This document shows positions 12,125-12,559 of a stretch of DNA of 12,559 nt, piece after piece. This DNA is from Burkholderiaceae bacterium (lineage in GTDB: Bacteria; Pseudomonadota; Gammaproteobacteria; Burkholderiales; Burkholderiaceae_C). Under the pieces are notes generated by a model, which was given only the letters and a program-made list of their open reading frames with translations, did not search any database and had not been told where the DNA came from. The DNA is taken from contig JAGOBT010000042.1 in NCBI GenBank assembly GCA_017999135.1, forward strand, positions 1 to 12,559, written 5' to 3'. A program made the position numbers and the translations under genes. The number at the start of each line of letters is the position of its first letter. The stretch's first letter is position 1.

Positions 12125-12502
12125 ATGGCCAAACTGAGTGACTACCCGTTCGAAGTGCGCCCGCTCGCCATGGAAGATGGTGGCGGCTACATGATCTCGT
12201 ACCCAGATTTCGCCGAGTGCATTTCGGACGGCGAAACCATCGATGAAGCCATCGAGAATGGCCAGGACGCGCTCAAAGCCACCATTGCAGCACTCAAGGC
12301 AAAGCAACTGGCTGTGCCTGCCCCCAACAGCGGCGGCGTTGCATCGGGCAAATTCGTGGCCCGCGTGCCGAAGACCGTGCACGCACAATTGACCATGCGC
12401 GCGCGCGCAGAAGGCGTGTCGCTGAATGCGCTGGTGCTGACATTCATCGCCCAAGGACTTGGTGGTAGCGCAGCCAAATCTCGAACCAAACGCGCCGCAT
12501 AG
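12125..12502 (+). CDS. hicB: HicB-family antitoxin
   Basis: The 125-residue antitoxin has the two HicB parts. The N-terminal half (1-60) is a degraded RNase-H-like fold: GGGYMISYPDFAECISDGET followed by IDEAIENGQDALKATIAAL. The C-terminal half (about 73-112) is an Arc-type ribbon-helix-helix: SGKFVARVPKTVHAQLTMRA, then EGVSLNALVLTFIAQGL. The latter should bind the operon's own promoter. The tail is basic (KSRTKRAA). ATG 12125 has GGAG (12113-12116) 8 bases before it, inside the end of hicA. The last 57 bases of the window hold no recognised feature. Confidence 0.93.
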   Translation: MAKLSDYPFEVRPLAMEDGGGYMISYPDFAECISDGETIDEAIENGQDALKATIAALKAKQLAVPAPNSGGVASGKFVARVPKTVHAQLTMRARAEGVSLNALVLTFIAQGLGGSAAKSRTKRAA

Positions 12503-12559
12503 AAGGGGTTGGGACGCTGGCAACGATGGGGGCAGGTCAGACTGCATCGCTGCGGCGAC

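Noticed and set aside
873..12502. Integron cassette array, CRISPR array or prophage
   Set aside because: Genes point in both directions, no attC-like folded sites separate them, no spaced identical repeats were seen, and no integrase or phage gene is present in the window.

Overview
The window is GC-rich chromosomal DNA with strong G/C third-position bias. Gene content and protein style (lipoprotein with a Gly-rich stretch after the lipobox, DUF1800/DUF1501 pair, StbDE-like, HigBA, HicAB and HipBA modules) suggest a betaproteobacterium of the Burkholderiales, Comamonadaceae/Sphaerotilaceae type. This is inferred from the sequence alone.

Layout, left to right. (1) 3-845: the end of a dTDP-sugar/O-antigen gene, rfbA, open at the window edge. 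(2) 873-3322: a first toxin-antitoxin (TA) block: ccdAB (minus), a 5'-truncated vapC remnant (minus), a Phd/YefM-RelE (StbDE-like) pair (plus) and an intact vapBC (minus). (3) 3494-4894: a beta-CASP metallo-beta-lactamase-fold RNase (plus). (4) 5051-9020: a two-gene export unit, a DUF1800 lipoprotein gene broken by one in-frame TAG, followed 10 bases later by a Tat-signal DUF1501 gene. (5) 9082-12502: a second TA block: higBA (plus), a vapB whose vapC partner has lost its middle (minus), hipBA (plus) and hicAB (plus).

The window therefore holds six TA modules that look intact, each with a different toxin class (CcdB gyrase poison, RelE-type, PIN/VapC, HigB, HipA kinase, HicA), plus two decayed VapC modules. 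Orientations are mixed. No transposase, integrase, IS end, attC-like site, CRISPR array or tRNA gene was recognised, so the cluster is not an obvious integron cassette array or prophage. Several modules carry an inverted repeat over their own promoter, as expected for autoregulation by antitoxin or complex.

The points most worth following are the density and decay pattern of the TA genes; a CcdA whose N-terminus looks like an AbrB-type domain rather than the usual ribbon-helix-helix; an orphaned vapB beside a collapsed vapC; a promoter/start motif shared by ccdAB and hicAB; toxin-first modules that appear to make near-leaderless mRNAs; and the amber codon in the DUF1800 gene. No gene-free stretch exceeds 300 bases. 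The longest is about 170 bases (3323-3493).
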